Assembly (NCBI GenBank): GCA_943737045.1
Contig: CALSFV010000221.1
Coordinates: 124,001 to 188,000, forward strand
Direction: 5' to 3'
Length of the DNA: 64,000 nucleotides
DNA from: Parapristionchus giblindavisi
Taxonomy: Eukaryota; Nematoda; Chromadorea; Rhabditida; Diplogasteridae
A program made the translations under genes and the position numbers. This document shows, in pieces, positions 51,707 to 64,000 of the stretch. The notes beneath the pieces were generated by a model. That model was not told the origin of the DNA. It was given only the letters and a program-made list of their open reading frames with translations, and made no database searches. Each line of letters starts with the position of its first letter. Positions within the stretch are counted from its first letter, which is position 1.

Positions 51707-54700
51707 AATAATCTACACTACAGTTCATGTCAAACTGTAATCTTGTGTTGATTCGACAATGCCCTAAGTACAAAAGTAGCTTTCACTCTGATAAGACCAA
51801 AAGAATACCTGACATGAAAAATTTTCTGCTAGACCCAGCGTGTTATATATCAAACGAAAGAGCAAAAAATTCTGAGTATTTTGCAACGTTCCATGTTGAA
51901 CAACGGCCGCTCCAGCCGAATTAACAACATTGAACCATGCATTTTAGGCATTAAAGAATTCGTGACACGCCAATATTTTAGCGAAACTTATCGTGTCATA
52001 CACCACGCGAAAGAGCAAAAAATTCTGAATAATCTACACTTCAGTTCATGTCAAACTGTAATCTTGTGTTGATTCCACAATGCCCTAAGTACAAAAGTAG
52101 CTTTCACTCTGATAAGACCAAAAGAATACCTGACATGAAAAATTTTCTGCTAGACCCAGCGTGTCATATACCAAACGAAAGAGCAGAAAAATTCTGAGTA
52201 TTTTGCAACGTTCCATGTTGAACAACGGCCGCTCCAGCCGAATTAACAACATTGAACCATGCATTTTTGGCATTAAAGAATTCGTGACACGCCAATATTT
52301 TAGCGAAACTTATCGTGTCATACACCACGTGAAAGAGCAAAAAATTCTGAATAATCTACACTTCAGTTCATGTCAAACTGTAATCTTGTGTTGATTCCAC
52401 AATGCCCTAAGTACAAAAGTAGCTTTCACTCTGATAAGACCAAAAGAATACCTGACATGAAAAATATTCTGCTAGACCCAGCGTGTCATATACCAAACGA
52501 AAGAGCAAAAAATTCTGAGTATTTTGCAACGTTCCATGTTGAACAACGGCCGCTCCAGCCGAATTAACAACATTGAACCATGCATTTTTGGCATTAAAGA
52601 ATTCGTGACACGCCAATATTTTAGCGAAACTTATCGTGTCATACACCACGTGAAAGAGCAAAAAATTCTGAATAATCTACACTTCAGATCATGTCAAACT
52701 GTAATCTTGTGTTGATTCCACAATGCCCTAAGTACAAAAGTAGCTTTCACTCTGATAAGACCAAAAGAATACCTGACATGAAAAATATTCTGCTAGACCC
52801 AGCGTGTCATATACCAAACGAAAGAGCAAAAAATTCTGAGTATTTTGCAACGTTCCATGTTGAACAACGGCCGCTCCAGCCGAATTAACAACATTGAACC
52901 ATGCATTTTTGGCATTAAAGAATTCGTGACACGCCAATATTTTAGCGAAACTTATCGTGTCATACACCACGTGAAAGAGCAAAAAATTCTGAGTATTTTG
53001 CAACGTTCCATGTTGAACAACGGCCGCTCCAGCCGAATTAACGACATTGAACCATGCATTTTTGGCATTGAAGAATTCGTGACATGCCAATATTTTAGCG
53101 AAACTTATCGTGTCATACACCACGTGAAAGAGAAAAAAATTCTGAATAATCTACACTTCATTTCATGTCAAACTGTAATCTTGTGTTGATTCGACAATGC
53201 CCTAAGTACAAAAGTAGCTTTCACTCTGATAAGACCAAAAGAATACCTGACATGAAAAATTTTCTGCTAGACCCAGCGTGTCATATATCAAACGAAAGAG
53301 CAAAAAATTCTGAGTATTTTGCAACGTTCCATGTTGAACAACGGCCGCTCCAGCCGAATTAACAACATTGAACCATGCATTTTTGGCATTAAAGAATTCG
53401 TGACACGCCAATATTTTAGCGAAACTTATCGTGTCATACACCACGTGAAAGAGCAAAAAATTCTGAGTATTTTGCAACGTTCCATGTTGAACAACGGCCG
53501 CTCCAGCCGAATTAACAACATTGAACCATGCATTTTAGGCATTAAAGAATTCGTGACACGCCAATATTTTAGCGAAACTTATCGTGTCATACACCACGCG
53601 AAAGAGCAAACAATTCTGAATAATCTACACTTCAGTTCATGTCAAACTGTAATCTTGTGTTGATTCCACAATGCCCTAAGTACAAAAGTAGCTTTCACTC
53701 TGATAAGACCAAAAGAATACCTGACATGAAAAATTTTCTGCTAGACCCAGCGTGTCATATACCAAACGAAAGAGCAGAAAAATTCTGAGTATTTTGCAAC
53801 GTTCCATGTTGAACAACGGCCGCTCCAGCCGAATTAACAACATTGAACCATGCATTTTTGGCATTAAAGAATTCGTGACACGCCAATATTTTAGCGAAAC
53901 TTATCGTGTCATACACCACGTGAAAGAGCAAAAAATTCTGAATAATCTACACTTCAGTTCATGTCAAACTGTAATCTTGTGTTGATTCCACAATGCCCTA
54001 AGTACAAAAGTAGCTTTCACTCTGATAAGACCAAAAGAATACCTGACATGAAAAATATTCTGCTAGACCCAGCGTGTCATATACCAAACGAAAGAGCAAA
54101 AAATTTTGAGTATTTTGCAACGTTCCATGTTGAACAACGGCCGCTCCAGCCGAATTAACAACATTGAACCATGCATTTTTGGCATTAAAGAATTCGTGAC
54201 ACGCCAATATTTTAGCGAAACTTATCGTGTCATACACCACGTGAAAGAGCAAAAAATTCTGAATAATCTACACTTCAGTTCATGTCAAACTGTAATCTTG
54301 TGTTGATTCCACAATGCCCTAAGTACAAAAGTAGCTTTCACTCTGATAAGACCAAAAGAATACCTGACATGAAAAATTTTCTGCTAGACCCAGCGTGTCA
54401 TATACCAAACGAAAGAGCAGAAAAATTCTGAGTATTTTGCAACGTTCCATGTTGAACAACGGCCGCTCCAGCCGAATTAACAACATTGAACCATGCATTT
54501 TTGGCATTAAAGAATTCGTGACACGCCAATATTTTAGCGAAACTTATCGTGTCATACACCACGTGAAAGAGCAAAAAATTCTGAGTATTTTGCAACGTTC
54601 CATGTTGAACAACGGCCGCTCCAGCCGAATTAACGACATTGAACCATGCATTTTTGGCATTGAAGAATTCGTGACATGCCAATATTTTAGCGAAACTTAT

Positions 54701-55055
54701 CGTGTCATACACCACGTGAAAGAGAAAAAATTCTGAATAATCTACACTTCAGTTCATGTCAAACTGTAATCTTGTGTTGATTCCACAATGCCCTAAGTAC
54801 AAAAGTAGCTTTCACTCTGATAAGACCAAAAGAATACCTGACATGAAAAATTTTCTGCTGACCCAGCGTGTTATATATCAAACGAAAGAGCAAAAAATTC
54901 TGAGTATTTTGCAACGTTCCATGTTGAACAACGGCCGCTCCAGCCGAATTAACGACATTGAACCATGCATTTTTGGCATTAAAGAATTCGTGACACGCCA
55001 ATATTTTAGCGAAACTTATCGTGTCATACACCACGTGAAAGAGCAAAAAATTCTG
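51707..55055 (+). repeat. Mixed units 2-2-2-3-3-2-2-3-2
   Basis: Nine units. 52.7-53.99 kb matches 57.8-59.0 kb at offset 5,089 and, from 53.17 kb, 42.05-43.0 kb at offset 11,120. The last dimer lacks one base (ctgctgacccag near 54,858). Confidence 0.8.
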
Positions 55056-56642
55056 AATAATCTACACTTCAGTTCATGTCAAACTGTAATCTTGTGTTGA
55101 TTCCACAATGCCCTAAGTACAAAAGTAGCTTTCACTCTGATAAGACCAAAAGAATACCTGACATGAAAAATATTCTGCTAGACCCAGCGTGTCATATACC
55201 AAACGAAAGAGCAAAAATTTTTGAGTATTTTGCAACGTTCCATGTTGAACAACGGCCGCTCCAGCCGAATTAACAACATTGAACCATGCATTTTTGGCAT
55301 TAAAGAATTCGTGACACGCCAATATTTTAGCGAAACTTATCGTGTCATACACCACGTGAAAGAGCAAAAAATTCTGAGTATTTTGCAACGTTCCATGTTG
55401 AACAACGGCCGCTCCAGCCGAATTAACGACATTGAACCATGCATTTTTGGCATTGAAGAATTCGTGACATGCCAATATTTTAGCGAAACTTATCGTGTCA
55501 TACACCACGTGAAAGAGAAAAAATTCTGAATAATCTACACTTCAGTTCATGTCAAACTGTAATCTTGTGTTGATTCCACAATGCCCTAAGTACAAAAGTA
55601 GCTTTCACTCTGATAAGACCAAAAGAATACCTGACATGAAAAATTTTCTGCTAGACCCAGCGTGTTATATATCAAACGAAAGAGCAAAAAATTCTGAGTA
55701 TTTTGCAACGTTCCATGTTGAACAACGGCCGCTCCAGCCGAATTAACAACATTGAACCATGCATTTTAGGCATTAAAGAATTCGTGACACGCCAATATTT
55801 TAGCGAAACTTATCGTGTCATACACCACGCGAAAGAGCAAAAAATTCTGAATAATCTACACTTCAGTTCATGTCAAACTGTAATCTTGTGTTGATTCCAC
55901 AATGCCCTAAGTACAAAAGTAGCTTTCACTCTGATAAGACCAAAAGAATACCTGACATGAAAAATATTCTGCTAGACCCAGCGTGTCATATACCAAACGA
56001 AAGAGCAAAAATTTTTGAGTATTTTGCAACGTTCCATGTTGAACAACGGCCGCTCCAGCCGAATTAACAACATTGAACCATGCATTTTTGGCATTAAAGA
56101 ATTCGTGACACGCCAATATTTTGCGAAACTTATCGTGTCATACACCACGTGAAAGAGCAAAAAATTCTGAGTATTTTGCAACGTTCCATGTTGAACAACG
56201 GCCGCTCCAGCCGAATTAACGACATTGAACCATGCATTTTTGGCATTGAAGAATTCGTGACATGCCAATATTTTAGCGAAACTTATCGTGTCATACACCA
56301 CGTGAAAGAGAAAAAATTCTGAATAATCTACACTTCAGTTCATGTCAAACTGTAATCTTGTGTTGATTCCACAATGCCCTAAGTACAAAAGTAGCTTTCA
56401 CTCTGATAAGACCAAAAGAATACCTGACATGAAAAATTTTCTGCTAGACCCAGCGTGTTATATATCAAACGAAAGAGCAAAAAATTCTGAGTATTTTGCA
56501 ACGTTCCATGTTGAACAACGGCCGCTCCAGCCGAATTAACAACATTGAACCATGCATTTTAGGCATTAAAGAATTCGTGACACGCCAATATTTTAGCGAA
56601 ACTTATCGTGTCATACACCACGCGAAAGAGCAAAAAATTCTG
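55056..56642 (+). repeat. 794/793-bp higher-order repeat, 2 copies
   Basis: Order ABB + AB at 55,056 and 55,850. Both copies share gcaaaaatttttgag and gagaaaaaattctg. Copy 2 lost one A in attttgcgaaac near 56,122, which accounts for the 1-bp difference. Confidence 0.85.
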
Positions 56643-57759
56643 AATAATCTACACTTCAGTTCATGTCAAACTGTAATCTTGTGTTGATTCCACAATGCCC
56701 TAAGTACAAAAGTAGCTTTCACTCTGATAAGACCAAAAGAATACCTGACATGAAAAATTTTCTGCTAGACCCAGCGTGTTATATATCAAACGAAAGAGCA
56801 AAAAATTCTGAGTATTTTGCAACGTTCCATGTTGAACAACGGCCGCTCCAGCCGAATTAACAACATTGAACCATGCATTTTAGGCATTAAAGAATTCGTG
56901 ACACGCCAATATTTTAGCGAAACTTATCGTGTCATACACCACGTGAAAGAGCAAAAAATTCTGAATAATCTACACTTCAGTTCATGTCAAACTGTAATCT
57001 TGTTTTGATTCCACAATGCCCTAAGTACAAAAGTAGCTTTCACTCTGATAAGACCAAAAGAATACCTGACATGAAAAATATTCTGCTAGACCCAGCGTGT
57101 CATATACCAAACGAAAGAGCAAAAAATTCTGAGTATTTTGCAACGTTCCATGTTGAACAACGGCCGCTCCAGCCGAATTAACAACATTGAACCATGCATT
57201 TTTGGCATTAAAGAATTCGTGACACGCCAATATTTTAGCGAAACTTATCGTGTCATACACCACGTGAAAGAGCAAAAAATTCTGAGTATTTTGCAACGTT
57301 CCATGTTGAACAACGGCCGCTCCAGCCGAATTAACGACATTGAACCATGCATTTTTGGCATTGAAGAATTCGTGACATGCCAATATTTTAGCGAAACTTA
57401 TCGTGTCATACACCACGTGAAAGAGAAAAAAATTCTGAATAATCTACACTTCAGTTCATGTCAAACTGTAATCTTGTGTTGATTCGACAATGCCCTAAGT
57501 ACAAAAGTAGCTTTCACTCTGATAAGACCAAAAGAATACCTGACATGAAAAATTTTCTGCTAGACCCAGCGTGTAATATACCAAACGAAAGAGCAGAAAA
57601 ATTCTGAGTATTTTGCAACGTTCCATGTTGAACAACGGCCGCTCCAGCCGAATTAACAACATTGAACCATGCATTTTTGGCATTAAAGAATTCGTGACAC
57701 GCCAATATTTTAGCGAAACTTATCGTGTCATACACCACGTGAAAGAGCAAAAAATTCTG
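56643..57759 (+). repeat. Units 2-3-2
   Basis: Dimer, trimer, dimer. The dimer at 56,643 has CATTTTAGGC with CACGTG, a combination not seen left of here. Private changes: cttgttttgatt near 57,000 and gtgtaatatacc near 57,574. Confidence 0.8.
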
Positions 57760-60604
57760 AATAATCTACACTTCAGTTCATGTCAAACTGTAATCTTGTG
57801 TTGATTCGACAATGCCCTAAGTACAAAAGTAGCTTTCACTCTGATAAGACCAAAAGAATACCTGACATGAAAAATATTCTGCTAGACCCAGCGTGTCATA
57901 TACCAAACGAAAGAGCAAAAAATTCTGAGTATTTTGCAACGTTCCATGTTGAACAACGGCCGCTCCAGCCGAATTAACAACATTGAACCATGCATTTTTG
58001 GCATTAAAGAATTCGTGACACGCCAATATTTTAGCGAAACTTATCGTGTCATACACCACGTGAAAGAGCAAAAAATTCTGAGTATTTTGCAACGTTCCAT
58101 GTTGAACAACGGCCGCTCCAGCCGAATTAACGACATTGAACCATGCATTTTTGGCATTGAAGAATTCGTGACATGCCAATATTTTAGCGAAACTTATCGT
58201 GTCATACACCACGTGAAAGAGAAAAAAATTCTGAATAATCTACACTTCATTTCATGTCAAACTGTAATCTTGTGTTGATTCGACAATGCCCTAAGTACAA
58301 AAGTAGCTTTCACTCTGATAAGACCAAAAGAATACCTGACATGAAAAATTTTCTGCTAGACCCAGCGTGTCATATATCAAACGAAAGAGCAAAAAATTCT
58401 GAGTATTTTGCAACGTTCCATGTTGAACAACGGCCGCTCCAGCCGAATTAACAACATTGAACCATGCATTTTTGGCATTAAAGAATTCGTGACACGCCAA
58501 TATTTTAGCGAAACTTATCGTGTCATACACCACGTGAAAGAGCAAAAAATTCTGAGTATTTTGCAACGTTCCATGTTGAACAACGGCCGCTCCAGCCGAA
58601 TTAACAACATTGAACCATGCATTTTAGGCATTAAAGAATTCGTGACACGCCAATATTTTAGCGAAACTTATCGTGTCATACACCACGCGAAAGAGCAAAA
58701 AATTCTGAATAATCTACACTTCAGTTCATGTCAAACTGTAATCTTGTGTTGATTCCACAATGCCCTAAGTACAAAAGTAGCTTTCACTCTGATAAGACCA
58801 AAAGAATACCTGACATGAAAAATTTTCTGCTAGACCCAGCGTGTCATATACCAAACGAAAGAGCAGAAAAATTCTGAGTATTTTGCAACGTTCCATGTTG
58901 AACAACGACCGCTCCAGCCGAATTAACAACATTGAACCATGCATTTTTGGCATTAAAGAATTCGTGACACGCCAATATTTTAGCCAAACTTATCGTGTCA
59001 TACACCACGTGAAAGAGCAAAAAATTCTGAGTATTTTGCAACGTTCCATGTTGAACAACGGCCGCTCCAGCCGAATTAACAACATTGAACCATGCATTTT
59101 TGGCATTAAAGAATTCGTGACACGCCAATATTTTAGCGAAACTTATCGTGTCATACACCACGTGAAAGAGCAAAAAATTCTGAATAATCTACACTTCAGT
59201 TCATGTCAAACTGTAATCTTGTGTTGATTCGACAATGCCCTAAGTACAAAAGTAGCTTTCACTCTGATAAGACCAAAAGAATACCTGACATGAAAAATTT
59301 TCTGCTAGACCCAGCGTGTCATATATCAAACGAAAGAGCAAAAAATTCTGAGTATTTTGCAACGTTCCATGTTGAACAACGGCCGCTCCAGCCGAATTAA
59401 CAACATTGAACCATGCATTTTTGGCATTAAAGAATTCGTGACACGCCAATATTTTAGCGAAACTTATCGTGTCATACACCACGTGAAAGAGCAAAAAATT
59501 CTGAGTATTTTGCAACGTTCCATGTTGAACAACGGCCGCTCCAGCCGAATTAACGACATTGAACCATGCATTTTTGGCATTGAAGAATTCGTGACATGCC
59601 AATATTTTAGCGAAACTTATCGTGTCATACACCACGTGAAAGAGAAAAAAATTCTGAATAATCTACACTTCATTTCATGTCAAACTGTAATCTTGTGTTG
59701 ATTCGACAATGCCCTAAGTACAAAAGTAGCTTTCACTCTGATAAGACCAAAAGAATACCTGACATGAAAAATTTTCTGCTAGACCCAGCGTGTCATATAT
59801 CAAACGAAAGAGCAAAAAATTCTGAGTATTTTGCAACGTTCCATGTTGAACAACGGCCGCTCCAGCCGAATTAACAACATTGAACCATGCATTTTTGGCA
59901 TTAAAGAATTCGTGACACGCCAATATTTTAGCGAAACTTATCGTGTCATACACCACGTGAAAGAGCAAAAAATTCTGAGTATTTTGCAACGTTCCATGTT
60001 GAACAACGGCCGCTCCAGCCGAATTAACGACATTGAACCATGCATTTTTGGCATTGAAGAATTCGTGACATGCCAATATTTTAGCGAAACTTATCGTGTC
60101 ATACACCACGTGAAAGAGAAAAAAATTCTGAATAATCTACACTTCATTTCATGTCAAACTGTAATCTTGTGTTGATTCGACAATGCCCTAAGTACAAAAG
60201 TAGCTTTCACTCTGATAAGACCAAAAGAATACCTGACATGAAAAATTTTCTGCTAGACCCAGCGTGTCATATATCAAACGAAAGAGCAAAAAATTCTGAG
60301 TATTTTGCAACGTTCCATGTTGAACAACGGCCGCTCCAGCCGAATTAACAACATTGAACCATGCATTTTTGGCATTAAAGAATTCGTGACACGCCAATAT
60401 TTTAGCGAAACTTATCGTGTCATACACCACGTGAAAGAGCAAAAAATTCTTAGTATTTTGCAACGTTCCATGTTGAACAACGGCCGCTCCAGCCGAATTA
60501 ACGACATTGAACCATGCATTTTTGGCATTGAAGAATTCGTGACATGCCAATATTTTAGCGAAACTTATCGTGTCATACACCACGTGAAAGAGAAAAAAAT
60601 TCTG
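57760..60604 (+). repeat. Six consecutive ABB trimers (474/475 bp)
   Basis: The longest pure-trimer run in the window. The units starting near 59,183, 59,657 and 60,131 are almost identical. Four of the trimers end in the cttcatttcatg variant. The unit at 58.9 kb has private acgaccgctcc and tagccaaac changes. Confidence 0.88.
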
Positions 60605-61399
60605 AATAATCTACACTTCAGTTCATGTCAAACTGTAATCTTGTGTTGATTCGACAATGCCCTAAGTACAAAAGTAGCTTTCACTCTGATAAGACCAAAA
60701 GAATACCTGACATGAAAAATTTTCTGCTAGACCCAGCGTGTTATATATCAAACGAAAGAGCAAAAAATTCTGAGTATTTTGCAACGTTCCATGTTGAACA
60801 ACGGCCGCTCCAGCCGAATTAACAACATTGAACCATGCATTTTAGGCATTAAAGAATTCGTGACACGCCAATATTTTAGCGAAACTTATCGTGTCATACA
60901 CCACGTGAAAGAGCAAAAAATTCTGAATAATCTACACTTCAGTTCATGTCAAACTGTAATCTTGTGTTGATTCCACAATGCCCTAAGTACAAAAGTAGCT
61001 TTCACTCTGATAAGACCAAAAGAATACCTGACATGAAAAATATTCTGCTAGACCCAGCGTGTCATATACCAAACGAAAGAGCAAAAAATTCTGAGTATTT
61101 TGCAACGTTCCATGTTGAACAACGGTCGCTCCAGCCGAATTAACAACATTGAACCATGCATTTTTGGCATTAAAGAATTCGTGACACGCCAATATTTTAG
61201 CGAAACTTATCGTGTCATACACCACGTGAAAGAGCAAAAAATTCTGAGTATTTTGCAACGTTCCATGTTGAACAACGGCCGCTCCAGCCGAATTAACGAC
61301 ATTGAACCATGCATTTTTGGCATTGAAGAATTCGTGACATGCCAATATTTTAGCGAAACTTATCGTGTCATACACCACGTGAAAGAGAAAAAAATTCTG
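60605..61399 (+). repeat. Units 2-3
   Basis: Dimer with CATTTTAGGC/CACGTG, then a trimer with a private acggtcgctcc near 61,126. Confidence 0.8.
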
Positions 61400-63325
61400 A
61401 ATAATCTACACTTCAGTTCATGTCAAACTGTAATCTTGTGTTGATTCGACAATGCCCTAAGTACAAAAGTAGCTTTCACTCTGATAAGACCAAAAGAATA
61501 CCTGACATGAAAAATTTTCTGCTAGACCCAGCGTGTTATATATCAAACGAAAGAGCAAAAAATTCTGAGTATTTTGCAACGTTCCATGTTGAGCAACGGC
61601 CGCTCCAGCCGAATTAACAACATTGAACCATGCATTTTAGGCATTAAAGAATTCGTGACACGCCAATATTTTAGCGAAACTTATCGTGTCATACACCACG
61701 TGAAAGAGCAAAAAATTCTGAATAATCTACACTTCAGTTCATGTCAAACTGTAATCTTGTGTTGATTCCACAATGCCCTAAGTACAAAAGTAGCTTTCAC
61801 TCTGATAAGACCAAAAGAATACCTGACATGAAAAATTTTCTGCTAGACCCAGCGTGTCATATATCAAACGAAAGAGCAAAAAATTCTGAGTATTTTGCAA
61901 CGTTCCATGTTGAACAACGGCCGCTCCAGCCGAATTAACGACATTGAACCATGCATTTTTGGCATTAAAGAATTCATGACACGCCAATATTTTAGCGAAA
62001 CTTATCGTGTCATACACCACGTGAAAGAGAAAAAAATTCTGAATAATCTACACTTCAGTTCATGTCAAACTGTAATCTTGTGTTGCTTCGACAATGCCCT
62101 AAGTACAAAAGTAGCTTTCACTCTGATAAGACCAAAAGAATACCTGACATGAAAAATTTTCTGCTAGACCCAGCGTGTCATATATCAAACGAAAGAGCAA
62201 AAAATTCTGAGTATTTTGCAACGTTCCATGTTGAACAACGGCCGCTCCAGCCGAATTAACGACATTGAACCATGCATTTTTGGCATTGAAGAATTCGTGA
62301 CATGCCAATATTTTAGCGAAACTTATCGTGTCATACACCACGTGAAAGAGAAAAAAATTCTGAATAATCTACACTTCAGTTCATGTCAAACTGTAATCTT
62401 GTGTTGATTCGACAATGCCCTAAGTACAAAAGTAGCTTTCACTCTGATAAGACCAAAAGAATACCTGACATGAAAAATTTTCTGCTAGACCCAGCGTGTT
62501 ATATATCAAACGAAAGAGCAAAAAATTCTGAGTATTTTGCAACGTTCCATGTTGAGCAACGGCCGCTCCAGCCGAATTAACAACATTGAACCATGCATTT
62601 TAGGCATTAAAGAATTCGTGACACGCCAATATTTTAGCGAAACTTATCGTGTCATACACCACGTGAAAGAGCAAAAAATTCTGAATAATCTACACTTCAG
62701 TTCATGTCAAACTGTAATCTTGTGTTGATTCCACAATGCCCTAAGTACAAAAGTAGCTTTCACTCTGATAAGACCAAAAGAATACCTGACATGAAAAATT
62801 TTCTGCTAGACCCAGCGTGTCATATATCAAACGAAAGAGCAAAAAATTCTGAGTATTTTGCAACGTTCCATGTTGAACAACGGCCGCTCCAGCCGAATTA
62901 ACGACATTGAACCATGCATTTTTGGCATTAAAGAATTCATGACACGCCAATATTTTAGCGAAACTTATCGTGTCATACACCACGTGAAAGAGAAAAAAAT
63001 TCTGAATAATCTACACTTCAGTTCATGTCAAACTGTAATCTTGTGTTGCTTCGACAATGCCCTAAGTACAAAAGTAGCTTTCACTCTGATAAGACCAAAA
63101 GAATACCTGACATGAAAAATTTTCTGCTAGACCCAGCGTGTCATATATCAAACGAAAGAGCAAAAAATTCTGAGTATTTTGCAACGTTCCATGTTGAACA
63201 ACGGCCGCTCCAGCCGAATTAACGACATTGAACCATGCATTTTTGGCATTGAAGAATTCGTGACATGCCAATATTTTAGCGAAACTTATCGTGTCATACA
63301 CCACGTGAAAGAGAAAAAAATTCTG
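61400..63325 (+). repeat. 963-bp higher-order repeat, 2 copies (2-2-2)
   Basis: Three dimers, duplicated exactly at +963 (61,400 and 62,363). Three markers recur in phase and are seen nowhere else in the window: ttgagcaacgg in the first B, gaattcatgac in the second B and gtgttgcttcgac in the next A. Confidence 0.9.
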
Positions 63326-64000
63326 AATAATCTACACTTCAGTTCATGTCAAACTGTAATCTTGTGTTGATTCGACAATGCCCTAAGTACAAAAGTAGCT
63401 TTCACTCTGATAAGACCAAAAGAATACCTGACATGAAAAATTTTCTGCTAGACCCAGCGTGTTATATATCAAACGAAAGAGCAAAAAATTCTGAGTATTT
63501 TGCAACGTTCCATGTTGAACAACGGCCGCTCCAGCCGAATTAACAACATTGAACCATGCATTTTAGGCATTAAAGAATTCGTGACACGCCAATATTTTAG
63601 CGAAACTTATCGTGTCATACACCACGTGAAAGAGCAAAAAATTCTGAATAATCTACACTTCAGTTCATGTTAAACTATAATCTTGTGTTGATTCCACAAT
63701 GCCCTAAGTACAAAAGTAGCTTTCACTCTGATAAGACCAAAAGAATACCTGACATGAAAAATTTTCTGCTAGACCCAGCGTGTCATATATCAAACGAAAG
63801 AGCAAAAAATTCTGAGTATTTTGCAACGTTCCATGTTGAACAACGGCCTCTCCAGCCGAATTAACAACATTGAACCATGCATTTTTGGCATTAAAGAATT
63901 CGTGACACGCCAATATTTTAGCGAAACTTATCGTGTCATACACCACGTGAAAGAGCAAAAAATTCTGAGTATTTTGCAACGTTCCATGTTGAACAACGGC
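63326..64000 (+). repeat. Dimer and partial ABB at right edge
   Basis: A 321-bp dimer, then an A with private catgttaaactataatc near 63,668, one full B with acggcctctcc, and the start of a second B at the window edge. The unit lacks the 963-bp markers, so that repeat has ended. Confidence 0.85.

Larger units (their letters stand above)
46072..64000 (+). repeat. Satellite array, right arm (AB/ABB tandem repeat)
   Basis: This is the same family and orientation as the left arm. It resumes exactly where the inserted element stops, after the duplicated CTG. I count 45 complete units from 46,291 to 63,646: about 26 dimers and 19 trimers. Composition changes along the arm: mixed 2/3 patterns to about 57.7 kb, six trimers in a row at 57,760-60,604, and mostly dimers after 61.4 kb. 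Some variants are commoner here than on the left, such as cttcatttcatg in A, and B copies that combine CATTTTAGGC with CACGTG. The array runs off the right edge within an ABB unit. Confidence 0.97.

Noticed and set aside
1..64000. Hundreds of 60-135-codon open frames on both strands within the repeats
   Set aside because: They recur in step with the satellite, overlap on both strands, begin wherever a chance ATG occurs and change length with single-base A-run differences. B (153 bp), AB (321) and ABB (474) are multiples of three, so frames stay open across B-B junctions without any coding constraint. No known domain is visible.
1..64000. Telomeric repeats, tRNA or rRNA genes
   Set aside because: I saw no short telomere-like tandem motif, no tRNA-like cloverleaf signature and no rRNA-like sequence in any unit or in the inserted element.

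Overview
The window is a eukaryotic satellite-DNA array, not a gene region. About 62.8 of 64 kb is one tandem repeat family with every unit in the same orientation. It is interrupted once, at 44,836-46,071, by a 1,236-bp transposon-like insertion with perfect 16-bp terminal inverted repeats and a 3-bp CTG target duplication. I see no credible protein-coding gene, rRNA, tRNA, CRISPR array or prokaryotic operon. The organism cannot be named from this sequence. A long monotone array with higher-order structure and a non-autonomous-looking DNA transposon points to a eukaryote, perhaps an invertebrate. A pericentromeric, subtelomeric or other heterochromatic site is inferred, not shown.

The satellite is built from two modules. 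Module A is about 170 bp (example 252-421) and module B is 151 bp at a unit end or 153 bp when followed by another B (example 422-574). They combine into two unit types: an AB dimer of about 321 bp ('2') and an ABB trimer of about 474 bp ('3'). I counted 162 complete units between the window edges and the insertion: about 98 dimers and 64 trimers. The last 67 bp of A and B align without gaps at about 76% identity (hand count), so the modules are diverged copies of one ancestor. Both carry a dyad, TGACAyG-N22-CGTGTCA, at identical spacing.

Unit order from left to right (2 = AB, 3 = ABB): 1-251 partial; 252-1,046 3-2; 1,047-4,230 four copies of a 796-bp 3-2 repeat; 4,231-5,026 2-3; 5,027-8,683 a 2,066-bp repeat, about 1.8 copies; 8,684-19,060 mixed, with two appearances of a 1,439-bp 2-2-3-2 repeat; 19,061-20,652 3-2-3-2; 20,653-23,530 two 1,439-bp copies; 23,531-30,225 mixed; 30,226-33,407 and 34,205-37,386 each two copies of a 1,591-bp 3-2-3-2 repeat; 37,387-40,264 two more 1,439-bp copies; 40,265-44,835 mixed up to the insertion. 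To the right: 46,291-50,284 mixed; 50,285-51,706 3-3-3; 51,707-55,055 mixed; 55,056-56,642 a duplicated 794/793-bp repeat; 57,760-60,604 six consecutive trimers; 61,400-63,325 two copies of a 963-bp 2-2-2 repeat; then the window end.

Large blocks recur at a distance. About 19.99-25.49 kb matches 36.72-43.66 kb, the latter with about 1.44 kb extra. The pattern fits unequal exchange and segmental amplification acting at several scales. All alignments and counts were made by eye from positions of shared variants, so they need a dot plot or a dedicated higher-order-repeat tool for confirmation.
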